From CAWHOW01 sp963831005 (GTDB taxonomy: Bacteria > Bacteroidota > Bacteroidia > Bacteroidales > CG2-30-32-10): DNA of 64,000 nt. This document shows, one piece after another, positions 24,859 to 33,718 of this stretch. Made by a program: the position numbers and the translations under genes. The notes under the pieces were generated by a model. It saw nothing but the letters and a program-made list of their open reading frames with translations, had not been told where the DNA came from and did no database searches. The DNA is taken from assembly GCA_963831005.1 (NCBI GenBank), contig CAWHOW010000045.1, forward strand, positions 62,001 through 126,000, written 5' to 3'. Position 1 is the stretch's first letter, and every line of letters starts with the position of its first letter.

Positions 24859-26040
24859 ATGAAAAAAACCAAACACTTAATTAATTTCGGGGTATTGGCT
24901 TTAATACTGCAATTTATGCTGATACCTAACAGTAAAGCGCAACTGCCAATTAACGATCCTGCCTGGCATATTGACACAAGTCTGTCAGATGAGTTTAACG
25001 AAAGCAGCATTAATGTTAATAAATGGGACACAACCTATAATTATTGGGATAGCCTTAATGGGTTGTTTTATAATGTAAACAACGGTGCGGAATGGGATTT
25101 TAACAGAAATCTTATTATGACAGGTACATCTCTGAAAATTAAAGCAGATACCCTAAATCCAAACCAATATAAAGCGTGGGGTACTTTTCCAGACCTTAAA
25201 TATGGTACTTATGGTTCCGGTCTCACATACGCTTATCAGGGAGGTATGATAATGGCAAAAGGTCAAGCTCAGTATACATTCGGTTATGTAGAAGTTAATG
25301 CCAAATACCCTTCAAAGAAATACCCATTATGGCCAGCATCATGGCTTTGGAGCAATAGTCGCACCTATAAATATTATAATGAAATTGACTTTGCCGAAAA
25401 CAGCGCTTTACAATCTTATGAAGGAAATCATATTGGAAATAATTATCATGTGGCTGATACTTCAAGTAATTATTATAATGGTGTGAATGGCGGAACTGAT
25501 GTTACTCTTCCCGTTGACTCATTATCCGGCGGTTTTCATAAATTTGCCGTACAATGGGACCCGCACAGAATAATATATTATTTCGATGATGTGACAACAT
25601 CAGCAATATATGATCCAAGCGGTGACAGCATCCCGCAAAATGCCATGACTTTATACTTTAATTTTTGTGTTGACCCTTGGGCAGCGTATCTCCCTGCAAA
25701 CTGGAATAATGATACTACATATTTTAATCTACCTCATCATGGTGATAAAACTCCTACGCATTGGCCACAGTACCTTGAAATTAATTATGTGCATTATTAT
25801 ACATTGAATCAAGCTTGCGGAACCGATCTTACTATATGCACCCCAACTGATTATAGCGCCCGCAAAGTTCAAAAATCAATAACAGTAGGCGAGGGAACAT
25901 GCACGCCTGATTTTAACGGAGCCGATACTGCCCACAGTTACACGCTTAGAGCAGTAAATTATGTAATACTTGGTGCAGGTACTACCATTAACCCTACAGG
26001 CACAGGTTATTTTGCAATTGATATGACAGCTTGTCCTTAA
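24859..26040 (+). CDS. Secreted glycoside hydrolase family 16 (laminarinase/carrageenase-like)
   Basis: The 393-aa protein has a signal peptide (about residues 1-27, ending NSKAQ) and one GH16 jelly-roll. The active-site motif NEIDFAE contains nucleophile Glu175, Asp177 and acid/base Glu180. Other family marks are FGYVEVNAKYP, LWPASWLW and FHKFAVQWDPHRIIYYFDD. GH16 enzymes cleave beta-1,3/1,4 glucans, agars or carrageenans; the exact glycan is not evident. No canonical T9SS sorting domain closes the protein, although a cysteine-containing tail with GAGTTINPTGTGYFAID follows the catalytic domain. AAGGAG lies before the ATG. The T9SS repeat gene follows 27 bp later, perhaps in the same transcript. 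Confidence 0.92.
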   Translation: MKKTKHLINFGVLALILQFMLIPNSKAQLPINDPAWHIDTSLSDEFNESSINVNKWDTTYNYWDSLNGLFYNVNNGAEWDFNRNLIMTGTSLKIKADTLNPNQYKAWGTFPDLKYGTYGSGLTYAYQGGMIMAKGQAQYTFGYVEVNAKYPSKKYPLWPASWLWSNSRTYKYYNEIDFAENSALQSYEGNHIGNNYHVADTSSNYYNGVNGGTDVTLPVDSLSGGFHKFAVQWDPHRIIYYFDDVTTSAIYDPSGDSIPQNAMTLYFNFCVDPWAAYLPANWNNDTTYFNLPHHGDKTPTHWPQYLEINYVHYYTLNQACGTDLTICTPTDYSARKVQKSITVGEGTCTPDFNGADTAHSYTLRAVNYVILGAGTTINPTGTGYFAIDMTACP

Positions 26041-26067
26041 TAAATAAAATAGTAATAAAAAAATTAA

Positions 26068-27393
26068 TTGAAGATGAAAAAAATCATAATATTCTTAGTT
26101 TTTTGTTATGCTGTTTCTATAGCAAATGCACAAAAATGGTTACCTGTTGGAACCGGAATGAGTGATATTGTTCTTACATTAGATACATTTAATTCTGAAC
26201 TTTATGCCGCTGGTTATTTCACCAGTGCGGGAGGTAATACCACAGATTATATTGCCCAATGGAATGGAGCATCATGGTCGCCTGTCGGGACAGGGATGGA
26301 TGGTAATGTTCAGGCATTATCCGTATGTAACTCGCAACTTTGTGCAGGTGGAATGTTCGGTAGTGCGGGAGGTAATAACGCCAATGGCATTGCCGAATGG
26401 AACGGAACATCATGGTCGGCACTTGGAACAGGAATGCAGCATTTCCCTGCCGGTGATCCGGGTTTTATTTATGCATTGGCAGTTTATAATAACGAGCTAT
26501 ATGCAGGTGGTGATTTTCTCACTGCGAACTCAACTACTACTGTCAATGATATTGCCCAATGGAATGGAACAACATGGTCATCTGTTGGAACATCAATAGG
26601 GATGAATTATCCTGTAGCAGCTTTAACTGTTTACAACGGAGAACTATATGCAGGAGGAATTTTCTCAACTGTAGATGGTATTTCCGCCAAAGATATTTCT
26701 AAATGGAACGATACAACATGGTCGGCTGTTGGAACAGGAATGAATAATATTGTTATAACTTTATGTGTTTATAATGGAATGCTTTATGCAGGGGGATATT
26801 TTACTACAGCAGGTGGTATTCCTGCTAATCATATTGCCAAATGGAACGGAACAAACTGGTCGGCAGTTGGAACAGGGATGGATAGTACTGTTGGTGCATT
26901 ATGTGTTTATAACGGGGAGCTATACGCAGGTGGAGATTTTGATACAGCTGGGGGTAACCCTGCCAATCGTATTGCTAAATGGGACGGAACAAACTGGTCA
27001 GCTGTTGGAAGCGGAATGAATAATATTGTTAGAACTTTAGCAGTTTACAATGGAGAACTGTATGCAGGCGGGGATTTCGATACTGCAAGTGGGAACCCTG
27101 TAAATTATATTGCTAAATTGGATACTGTTACAGGCATCATGGAAAATTTTACAAAGGATAATGTAATAATTTATCCAAACCCCGCAAGCGGTAAACTTTA
27201 CATAAAGCGTGCAAAAAACGATGTTATGGAAGTGAGCTTGTTTGATATAGTGGGTAAGCAGGTAAGCGCAGCAATAAAAAGCAATAACCAAACAACAGCC
27301 GTGGATGTAAGCGGTTTAAAGGATGGGGTTTATCTTGTTAGTATAAAAACTACCGAAGGATTGCTAAATAAAAAGTTTGTAATACAAAAATGA
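26068..27393 (+). CDS. Secreted repeat protein (propeller-like) with T9SS type A sorting domain
   Basis: The 441-aa protein has a signal peptide (MKKIIIFLVFCYAVSIANA) and about seven repeats of 40-45 residues with the pattern VYNGELYAGGDFxTAGG, then NPANxIAKWDGTNWSAVGTGM, typical of beta-propeller-like blades. The last 80 residues are the Por-type T9SS sorting domain: VIIYPNPASGKLYIK, SLFDIVGKQV, and GLKDGVYLVSIKTTEG with a final KKFVIQK. The product should be exported through the outer membrane and anchored to the surface. It follows the GH16 gene closely, which suggests a role beside polysaccharide degradation, but the repeats carry no visible catalytic motif. Confidence 0.9.
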   Translation: MKMKKIIIFLVFCYAVSIANAQKWLPVGTGMSDIVLTLDTFNSELYAAGYFTSAGGNTTDYIAQWNGASWSPVGTGMDGNVQALSVCNSQLCAGGMFGSAGGNNANGIAEWNGTSWSALGTGMQHFPAGDPGFIYALAVYNNELYAGGDFLTANSTTTVNDIAQWNGTTWSSVGTSIGMNYPVAALTVYNGELYAGGIFSTVDGISAKDISKWNDTTWSAVGTGMNNIVITLCVYNGMLYAGGYFTTAGGIPANHIAKWNGTNWSAVGTGMDSTVGALCVYNGELYAGGDFDTAGGNPANRIAKWDGTNWSAVGSGMNNIVRTLAVYNGELYAGGDFDTASGNPVNYIAKLDTVTGIMENFTKDNVIIYPNPASGKLYIKRAKNDVMEVSLFDIVGKQVSAAIKSNNQTTAVDVSGLKDGVYLVSIKTTEGLLNKKFVIQK

Positions 27394-27450
27394 GAATTAA
27401 TTTTCCGTTTATGAAATTTAAATAAAGTATAAACACTTAAAATACCTAAT

Positions 27451-27649
27451 ATGAAAAAAATCATATCGATTATGATAATAGCTTTCGTTATTTGCACGGC
27501 TTTTAATAAGCCTAATATTACTTTGGCTACCGATTACCGATAACCGCTCACCGATAACCATTAACATTGTCGATTTCCCAAATGGTGTTTACGTGCTTGA
27601 AGTTAAAACCGAAAGTGGAGTGGGAGTGGAGAAGTTTGTTAAAGAGTAG
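27451..27649 (+). pseudogene. Remnant of a T9SS-secreted protein gene
   Basis: An ATG at 27451 opens a signal-peptide-like segment (MKKIISIMIIAFVICTAFNK) that meets a stop after about 30 codons. After the low-complexity stretch 27530-27575 (accgattaccgataaccg-like), another frame gives IVDFPNGVYVLEVKT and VEKFVKE, ending at the TAG at 27647-27649. That is the last part of a Por sorting domain. The body of the gene has been deleted and replaced by a repeat. Confidence 0.75.
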
Positions 27650-28065
27650 TGAGTTAGGAGTTATGAGTATGGAGTTGTGAGTTCATAGCTCAAATGTTAG
27701 ATTATTCTTTAATAAGTACACTGAAGACACAGAAAATATTGATTTAAACTGATAATTCAAAGAGCTAACCACTAAGTTGCACAAAGAAACACAGCTGCCT
27801 TTTCTTCGAGACGTCCCGAAAATCAATTTGACTGCCCCACACCCTAAAGGGAGCAAATTGATTTTCTTCACATCCGCCAGCCGGCAGACTGGGGCAATGA
27901 AGAAAATCATAATCCTATAATAACCTTTTAGCAGGCAGAAATCTTAGCTCATCCATCCCTTTGATATTAGTGTGATTCATCAACTCTGGTTTGTGTTTTA
28001 GTAGCAATAACAGGCTGTTGATAAATAAATATCTCTTTTTATGCTGTAAAATCAACTATTTGTAT
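27650..28065. other. Intergenic region with inverted repeat
   Basis: No gene. GAAAATCAATTTG (27818-27830) pairs perfectly with CAAATTGATTTTC (27854-27866) around ACTGCCCCACACCCTAAAGG, a dispersed Bacteroidota-type palindrome. The piece TCCGCCAGCCGGCAGACTG follows at 27873. A gagttaggagttatgag-like low-complexity run occupies 27648-27690. Confidence 0.6.
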
Positions 28066-28073
28066 TATATTTG
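28066..28073 (+). promoter_or_regulatory. Candidate -7 element
   Basis: TATATTTG fits TAnnTTTG; it lies 140 bp before the ATG at 28215, so the start of that gene may be further upstream or the leader is long. Confidence 0.4.
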
Positions 28074-28214
28074 TAGTGCAAAACGCACTATTCTCAAGCA
28101 AATGCGCATTATCACACCACATAATACTGCATTTTCCCTGATACATATCCGAGTGTTTACTCACTCATTTACCGTAACTTATCTCCATAACAATGCTTTA
28201 CTATCATCCGGGTT

Positions 28215-28628
28215 ATGATCATAATAAACATTCAGTTATCCCAGATTTGCACGCTGGTATGGATACACAAATGTAAGATCGAATACCTGGTAGCCATATT
28301 GAAAGAAAGGGGCTATATCAAATACCGGAGAGAATTGTTCAAGCTGTTTGAGAATCCCGGCGACAATGATTTTGTACGATGGGACGGCAAAAAATTTCCT
28401 ATTCTGGCATATTTGCTGCACCTTTTGCACGAGAATAAATACTTCATCATAACCGGAAATAAGGGTTATTTTGCCTACGCCGAGAAATATTTTACAGATT
28501 TCGAAGGAAATAAGTTAAAGAAGGACTACCTGAAAAACCTCTGTACAAGGGTTAAAACAGAGGAAACCCGCTTTGCCTTGGTACGTGCGGAAGTTGACGA
28601 AATTATCGCTGCCATTTCGAGCAAGTAA
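28215..28628 (+). CDS. Hypothetical protein (possible RteC-like fragment)
   Basis: The frame encodes 137 aa. The convincing part starts around residue 20 with KCKIEYLVAILKERGYI, followed by WDGKKFPILAYLLHLLHENK, then IITGNKGYFAYAEKYFTDFEGN and LKKDYLKNLCTRVKTEE. The alternation of helices and short loops looks like a real globular protein. It resembles, by pattern only, small Bacteroidota proteins of the RteC-domain type in which a hydrophobic helix and a KxYLKN segment occur; I would not name it. The start is uncertain: the first 18 residues are atypical. It lies just upstream of the 11-bp phased repeats. Confidence 0.6.
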   Translation: MIIINIQLSQICTLVWIHKCKIEYLVAILKERGYIKYRRELFKLFENPGDNDFVRWDGKKFPILAYLLHLLHENKYFIITGNKGYFAYAEKYFTDFEGNKLKKDYLKNLCTRVKTEETRFALVRAEVDEIIAAISSK

Positions 28629-28634
28629 AATTAG

Positions 28635-28674
28635 GCTATTGTTTTGCTATTGTTTAGCTATAGCTTTGCTATTG
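28635..28674. promoter_or_regulatory. Four 11-bp phased repeats upstream of a promoter
   Basis: GCTATTG at 28635, GCTATTG at 28646, GCTATAG at 28657 and GCTATTG at 28668 recur with exactly 11 bp between starts, each followed by a TTT-rich segment. They end 11 bp before the -33 box at 28686. The 11-mers GCTATTGTTTT and GCTATAGCTTT share the core TATnGnTTT with the 11-mers TGTATGGTTTT and TGTATAGATTT at 23533-23611 (minus strand). Confidence 0.7.
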
Positions 28675-28685
28675 TCGGAAGCCGC

Positions 28686-28717
28686 TTGACTATTGGGTTT
28701 GAAGGATAGTATCTTTG
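28686..28717 (+). promoter_or_regulatory. Promoter downstream of the 11-bp repeats
   Basis: TTG (28686-28688) and TATCTTTG (28710-28717) are 21 bp apart, a good Bacteroidota promoter, 43 bp before the ATG at 28761. Confidence 0.65.
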
Positions 28718-28760
28718 TAAGCGTAAATCAAAAAAAGTATTAACATTAAAAACGTAAAAC

Positions 28761-28877
28761 TATGAAAACAGAAATTTTAAAACCAGAGCCAATGAGCTAT
28801 GGAGAAAGATTTGTAATGACGTTTACCATGATGGCAATTACAAAGAACCTCCCCAAGATCAATCTATATTCTGCTTA
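28761..28877 (+). CDS. Small 38-aa ORF behind the phased promoter
   Basis: ATG at 28761 to TAA at 28877 encodes 38 aa (MKTEILKPEPMSYGERFVMT, then FTMMAITKNLPKINLYSA). It is the first ORF after a good promoter. The next ORF starts 2 bp after its stop. It may be the truncated remnant of a longer protein or a true small leader ORF; no family recognised. Confidence 0.45.
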
Positions 28878-28879
28878 AA

Positions 28880-29600
28880 ATGAGCGATCCTGTTGACTTG
28901 GTAATTAAGGAATGTTTAGCCCTGAAAACTACCGGGGTTGCAGCAATGGCAGGGATGTACAACTACTGATATAACGGTACATAATGCCGCTAATTTGCTT
29001 CAAACTATGGTAAATGGCACAGCGCTAAAACCTCAGCTCTATACCAGCAACCAGGTATTGGGCCAGAAAAAAATTGCGGTCGACCTGTATAACAAGGTGA
29101 TTAATTTCATGAAAGGCGCCAGCAACGATGCCGCCGAGGCTGTAGGTGATATTACAGCAGGGATAACACTGGCTAATACCTGTGGTGGCAGATTAGCAAA
29201 GAAAATAACAGGCACACAGCCCGATTTTGGGGTAAATGCAGCCGGACCCGGCTGGGTACAAATTCATGCCAAGAAAGCTGTAAAAGGACAGGAAGGGCAT
29301 ATTTTCAGGTGTGCTATAGTTACATCTAAAGGTTTAGTCCCTGTTAAAGGAAGCTGGGTTGATCTGGTTTCATTAGAATGCACTATTGAAGTTACCGACC
29401 TTACAAGCGGAACTATACTGGCTATAAACCATACGGGCATATTAACCGTAGGGCATGGCGGTAAAACTCCTGTTATTACTCCTATTAAACTGAAAAAAGC
29501 CACCAAATTGGCTGCAAGCAAGAAAAAACATCCTGTGTTCAGTTTTACTTCTCCCGATCCTTATGTATGGGACGGATGGATATATGTTGTGGTGCAATAG
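28880..29600 (+). pseudogene. Hypothetical protein gene, split by a frameshift
   Basis: The ATG at 28880 gives MSDPVDLVIKECLALKTTGV and then a stop at about 28969. In the other frame, from about 28940, TTTDITVHNAANLLQTMVNG continues for some 215 codons to 29600. The MSDPV start is a natural N-terminus for the long part, which otherwise has only a TTG start at 28938, so a one-base shift near 28940-28965 probably split one gene. The C-terminal half (GPGWVQIHAKKAVKGQEGHI, then DLTSGTILAINHTG) is beta-rich, and the end is ...DPYVWDGWIYVVVQ. No named family and no signal peptide. Confidence 0.6.
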
Positions 29601-29636
29601 TAAGTTTGGAGTTTGAAGTTGTGAGTTTAGAGTAAG

Positions 29637-29662
29637 AACCTGCCGAAAGGCAGGTTTTTTTA
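29637..29662 (+). terminator. Terminator after the split hypothetical gene
   Basis: AACCTGCC (29637-29644) and GGCAGGTT (29649-29656) flank a GAAA tetraloop and are followed by T's. Confidence 0.88.
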
Positions 29663-29720
29663 TTTACTGCCTCTGCTTCTTTACTAACTGATGTTGTGCA
29701 AAAAAGTATTTTATCATATT

Positions 29721-29892
29721 AGATTCCTCATTTCACTTCGTTTCATTCGGAATGACAATTTATTTATTTTCTTGTGGGGGATGAGGTGGCGATTCGCATT
29801 AGGCGAATCGCCACCTCATCCCCCTGTTATTTCTCAATCAAACATGTCATTCCGAACCCCGATTTTGTCGGGGTAAACTCCGTGAGGAATCT
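29721..29892. repeat. Nested inverted-repeat (MITE-like) element
   Basis: Three nested pairs: AGATTCCTCA (29721-29730) with TGAGGAATCT (29883-29892); CGGAATGACA (29748-29757) with TGTCATTCCG (29845-29854); and a perfect 22-bp stem (29776-29797 with 29803-29824) around the loop ATTAG. A small extra stem CCCCGA...TCGGGG lies at 29857-29873. No transposase is encoded. The structure looks like a mobile non-autonomous palindrome of the kind scattered in Bacteroidota intergenic DNA. Confidence 0.75.
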
Positions 29893-29981
29893 TATTTAAT
29901 AAGGATATAAAATTATCTGTGCGTAACATGAGTTACTAAACAAACACAATTGCAGCTTGAGTTGGTCAAGTCTCTATAGAG

Positions 29982-30315
29982 TAGGTTCAATTGTCTATTA
30001 ATAGGTTCAATCGTATAGAGGGTTGATTCAATTGTCTAGAGAATTGGAGAAAGTGCCTATTGAATTGATTCAATTGTCTATTGCATTGAAGCAAGTGTCT
30101 AGTGAATTGATTCGATTGCCTATCGAATTGAAGCAATTGTGTAGTGAATTGATCGCAATTGTCTATCGAATTGAAGCAAGTATGTAGCGTATTGATTCAA
30201 TTACCTATTGAATTGGAGTAAGTGTCTAGAGAATTGAAGCGAGTGTCTAGAGAATAGGAGTGAGTGTCTAGAGAATTGGAGTGATTGTTAGAGAATGAAG
30301 CGAGTGTCTGGAGAG
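29982..30315. repeat. Array C: 16 degenerate 21-bp units
   Basis: Units such as ttgattcaattgtctattga plus one base follow each other; thirteen are 21 bp, one is 22 bp and the first and last two are 20 bp, with in-frame stops. The plus-strand heptad LIQLSIE/LKQVSSE and the minus-strand heptad FNRQLNQ both break. This is a decayed copy of the 21-bp array type. No gene lies in the rest of 29893-30444. Confidence 0.88.
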
Positions 30316-30444
30316 TTGGTGCAACTCACCTGACTAATGGCATTAAAGGGAGTAACAACCTTTAATACAGCTTTAGATTAAATTATTTTCGATGAATTTC
30401 TTGTATATTGAAAACATTATATATATTATTGCGCAATCTAAGCA

Positions 30445-31207
30445 ATGGAACGCTTGGAAGAAAGTTTAAGAACTGCTATGGGGGGGTCAATAATTTTCGC
30501 TATACTTTTGGGGATGGTTAACAAGTGGAATATTAATTTGAATGGCAAAAAATATGAATACGCAAAGAATTTATGTTTTTTAGAATATCTAAAGGAAATG
30601 ATTCAGGAAATCCGATCGGAAAATGTCCTTTAGAATATAGTGACATATTACGAATTAGAAGAAATTTACATCATAATCAGATTACGCAAATTGATTATGA
30701 GAAAATGGACACTTGGATTTTATTTTTAATGAATTATGGCAAAATAAAACTTTACGACAGGGGTGGGGATTACAAATTTAGATTTAGTACAACCAATGAA
30801 ATCTTGGATTGAGAATTATCTGATTTCTGGTAAAATTTATTGGAATACAGATATAAATTGTGATGCGGCAAAAGGGCGTTGGAACATATTAAGAAGGATT
30901 CCGGAAATTAATATTGACGATGTTTTATTAATACCCAAAACTTCGAGTGCTGAATTAAATGATTTCAATAAATTCGCTGCATGTCAAGTGAAAAGAAATA
31001 TTATTCTGATTACCTTATGCATATTCAAGATTTTGGACATTGTTTAAAAGTAAAAAATCTTAAAGAATTTGATTATGGTAAAATACTTTAATGCGAGATG
31101 ATTCTAGCATACTATATTTGTGGGCGGTAACAGAAGTTAAAAAACATCATGGTCGTTTTGTTAAATTTAAAAATTTTGTACAAAGTGAGTTTAAAGTTAT
31201 TATATAA
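30445..31207 (+). pseudogene. Decayed gene of unknown function at the edge of the defence-like island
   Basis: Successive overlapping fragments in different frames look like one coding region broken by several indels. They are 30445-30633 (MERLEESLRTAMGG... LCFLEYLKEM), about 30620-30812 (CPLEYSDILRIRRNLHHNQI), 30763-31047 (SWIENYLISGKIYWNTD, then NIDDVLLIPKTSSAELNDFN), about 31017-31089 (MHIQDFGHCLKVKNLKEFDY), and 31091-31207 (MRDDSSILYLWAVTEVKKHH). Codon use is strongly A/T-ending and the fragments have protein-like composition. I do not recognise the family. The position just upstream of the ATPase gene suggests it belonged to the same cassette. Confidence 0.5.
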
Positions 31208-31360
31208 AACCAAATTATGAATAAAAATTAAACATTTGCGTTTTCTATCCACGGCACTAACTATTAAATGTGCAAAGTCAATTGAGTCAATTTTGTGATT
31301 GTTTTTTTAGTTACTTTGTCAGACATTAAAAAAAATTTATAATTTTAATAATTTCCACAA

Positions 31361-32707
31361 ATGCCACAACCACTGATACCCTCTGACCCTAATATTGTAG
31401 CGGCTGATCCCGCTAAAGGATTTTTTGTATCGATGCTCATAAAGGACATTACCTTGCGTGACGCTATTGGGGATTTAGTTGATAATGCAGTTGATGCAAT
31501 TAAAGCGAGAGCTGACGGTTCAACTGATTTAACAGGTTATGAAATTGAAATCAAACTTGGTAAGAGTTATTTTTCTATTTCTGATAATGGATTTGGAATG
31601 GAAGCAAAAGTAGCAAGAGAGACAGCATTTAATTTTGGCAAATCTGATTCTCATATTTTAATTGAAAAATCGATTGGACAATTTGGGATAGGAATTGAAA
31701 GAGCTTTTTTTAAATTAGGCAGTAAAATTGTTGTTAAATCAAAAGCTAAAACTTCACAATTTGAACTAACAATTGATGTTCCTGAATGGCTTAAAGAGCC
31801 AAAAAAATGGCAATTTGAATTTGATGCAGACACACTTAAAGAGCAAATAAAAAATGATACTAAAAATACAGGTTTAGATATTCATATTTCAAATTTAAGT
31901 GATGATTCCAAGATTAGTTTCTCAGATGAAACTTTTATTGATAAGCTTCAGAAAGAAATTTCTTTAGAGCATATGCTTAATATAAACAATGGACTAGTAA
32001 TAAAAATTAATGGGGAGACATTATTGTCAACCGAAATTACCTTAGTAAATGATGAAAATATTAAACCAACATATTGGGAACAAATATTAGAAAATCAAAG
32101 TGTGAGAATTTTAGCTGGAATATCTTTAAAAGAGAAAGGGGATGATGGGGGCTGGTATATATTCTGTAATGACAGATTAATTATTGCAAAAAATCAGAGT
32201 AAGGAAACTGGATGGGGTGATGGCCTTCCTAGATACCATTCTCAATACTATAGATTTAGGGGATATGTCTTTTTCGAATCTATTGATTCATCTAACTTAC
32301 CTTGGAATACTACTAAAACTGGGATGGATTTAGATTCTCCTTATTTTAAAGAGGTAAGAGGACATATGATATCTATGACAAGACAAGTAATGGAATTACT
32401 TGACAAATTAAAAGAAGAAAAAGTATTAGATAATCCTGGTGAAAATCAAACATTGAATCAAGCAATTGACAAAAGTTTGGAAACTACCGTTCCGGTTACA
32501 GATGTATTAAAACAAAGTGTTAGTTTACAAAATAGATTTCAATATCCAGCCGTGCTTTATAATCCACCCAAAAAGAGTAAGGTTGTGAAAATCTCATATC
32601 AAGTTTCGCCAGATAAATTTGAAGCTATTAAACAACACATGGATGAGAATAATCCTAAAGAAGTTGGGCTGAATACATTTAATTATTACTACGATAACGA
32701 ACTATAA
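31361..32707 (+). CDS. HSP90/MORC/MutL-like GHKL ATPase of a restriction-type cassette
   Basis: The 448-aa protein carries the GHKL ATP-binding fold near its N-terminus: N box with Asp41-Asn42 in GDLVDNAVDAIKA, G1 box SDNGFGM at 74-80, and the ATP lid GQFGIGIERAFFKLG near 106-120. After a transducer-like domain (to about residue 330) there is a helical C-terminal region. Prokaryotic MutL/MORC-like ATPases of this sort occur next to DNA methylases in restriction and other defence operons. Here the next genes are a methyltransferase-like gene (8 bp after the stop) and a DNA cytosine methylase. This gene is intact, unlike its neighbours. The precise role of the ATPase is not known. Confidence 0.85.
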   Translation: MPQPLIPSDPNIVAADPAKGFFVSMLIKDITLRDAIGDLVDNAVDAIKARADGSTDLTGYEIEIKLGKSYFSISDNGFGMEAKVARETAFNFGKSDSHILIEKSIGQFGIGIERAFFKLGSKIVVKSKAKTSQFELTIDVPEWLKEPKKWQFEFDADTLKEQIKNDTKNTGLDIHISNLSDDSKISFSDETFIDKLQKEISLEHMLNINNGLVIKINGETLLSTEITLVNDENIKPTYWEQILENQSVRILAGISLKEKGDDGGWYIFCNDRLIIAKNQSKETGWGDGLPRYHSQYYRFRGYVFFESIDSSNLPWNTTKTGMDLDSPYFKEVRGHMISMTRQVMELLDKLKEEKVLDNPGENQTLNQAIDKSLETTVPVTDVLKQSVSLQNRFQYPAVLYNPPKKSKVVKISYQVSPDKFEAIKQHMDENNPKEVGLNTFNYYYDNEL

Positions 32708-32715
32708 ATTTAGAT

Positions 32716-33718
32716 ATGTCAAGTAGCTTTGAAAAAATAAATTACAATCTAAGGCCAAATAAGTGTATTGAAAGGAAAATGATGTGCGAAACATTAAGTA
32801 GGTTATCTCATCTTGAACACTTACATAATTATAGATACATAGGACTTGGATCACCTTACTTCTCTGACTTTTCTTTATTTCATAAAAATTTAGGGATTAC
32901 AGAATTAATTCAGTATTGAAAAAGAAAAAGAAAAAAAAGAACGTTTTGAATTTAATATTCCTTATTCGGGAATTAAAATGCATTTTGGACATTCAGAAAC
33001 AATACTTCCGAATTTAGAATTACATCTTAAAAAAAATATTCTTTGGTTGGATTATGATGATAAAATTTCAGATTTTATGTTTTCAGATATAGATACTTTC
33101 TTCTTTAATTCAATGCCTGGTAGTTTTTTTATTTTGTCATTAAATGTTGAACAAGATCATATGACATTAAAACCCGAAGACAAAGAAAGTAAGATATCAT
33201 TAAAAGAGTATCGGTTGAATCAGCTATTAAAGAGAGTTAGTAAAAGCAGATATCCAAACAAGTTTAATGATTTTAATTTAAACACTAAAAATTTAATGGA
33301 AGTTTGCTATGAAATGATAAAAAGACAAATTGATTCAACTTTGATAAGTAGAAATAATAAGAACGCAAATAAAATATTTTACAAACAAGTATTTAATTTC
33401 AGTTATAAAGACAATGCAACAATACTAACAGTTGGGGGAATAGTATTTAATAGTACACAAAAGCTGCAAGTTGATAAAATGGCTTTTGAAAATTTACCTT
33501 TTTTTAATGAAGGAAATGAAAGTTATAAAATTCAAAGCCCAAATTTAACATTTAGAGAAATAAAGGCATTAGATAAAGCTTTGCCAGATTCGTTAGAAAT
33601 AATTGAAGATAAATTCAAAAATGAGAAACTTCAGAATATTCCACTTATAAAGGACGATATAATTAATTATGCGAAAATTTATTGTTATTTTCCAACATTT
33701 TCTGAAACTAATTTATGA
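32716..33718 (+). pseudogene. Methyltransferase-like partner gene, frameshifted
   Basis: The first 67 codons (MSSSFEKINYNLRPNKCIER, then KMMCETLSRL and YRYIGLGSPYFSDFSLFHKN) end at a TGA at 32917-32919. In a shifted frame the protein continues IEKEKEKKERFEFNIPYSGI, then KMHFGHSETILPNL, and so on to 33718. The joined protein of about 330 aa matches the pattern of a family usually labelled O-methyltransferase-like, with GxGSxYFxDFxxFHK and an acidic IE residue before the second half. A single base change near 32916 restores the frame. It overlaps the next start by ATGA (33715-33718), so the three genes were one operon. Confidence 0.75.

Noticed and set aside
29691..29876. 61-aa ORF in the palindromic element
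   Set aside because: It lies wholly within inverted repeats and has no protein-like signal.
29982..30060. tRNA T-arm-like GGTTCAATTGTC
   Set aside because: It recurs in every unit of array C and has no acceptor stem.
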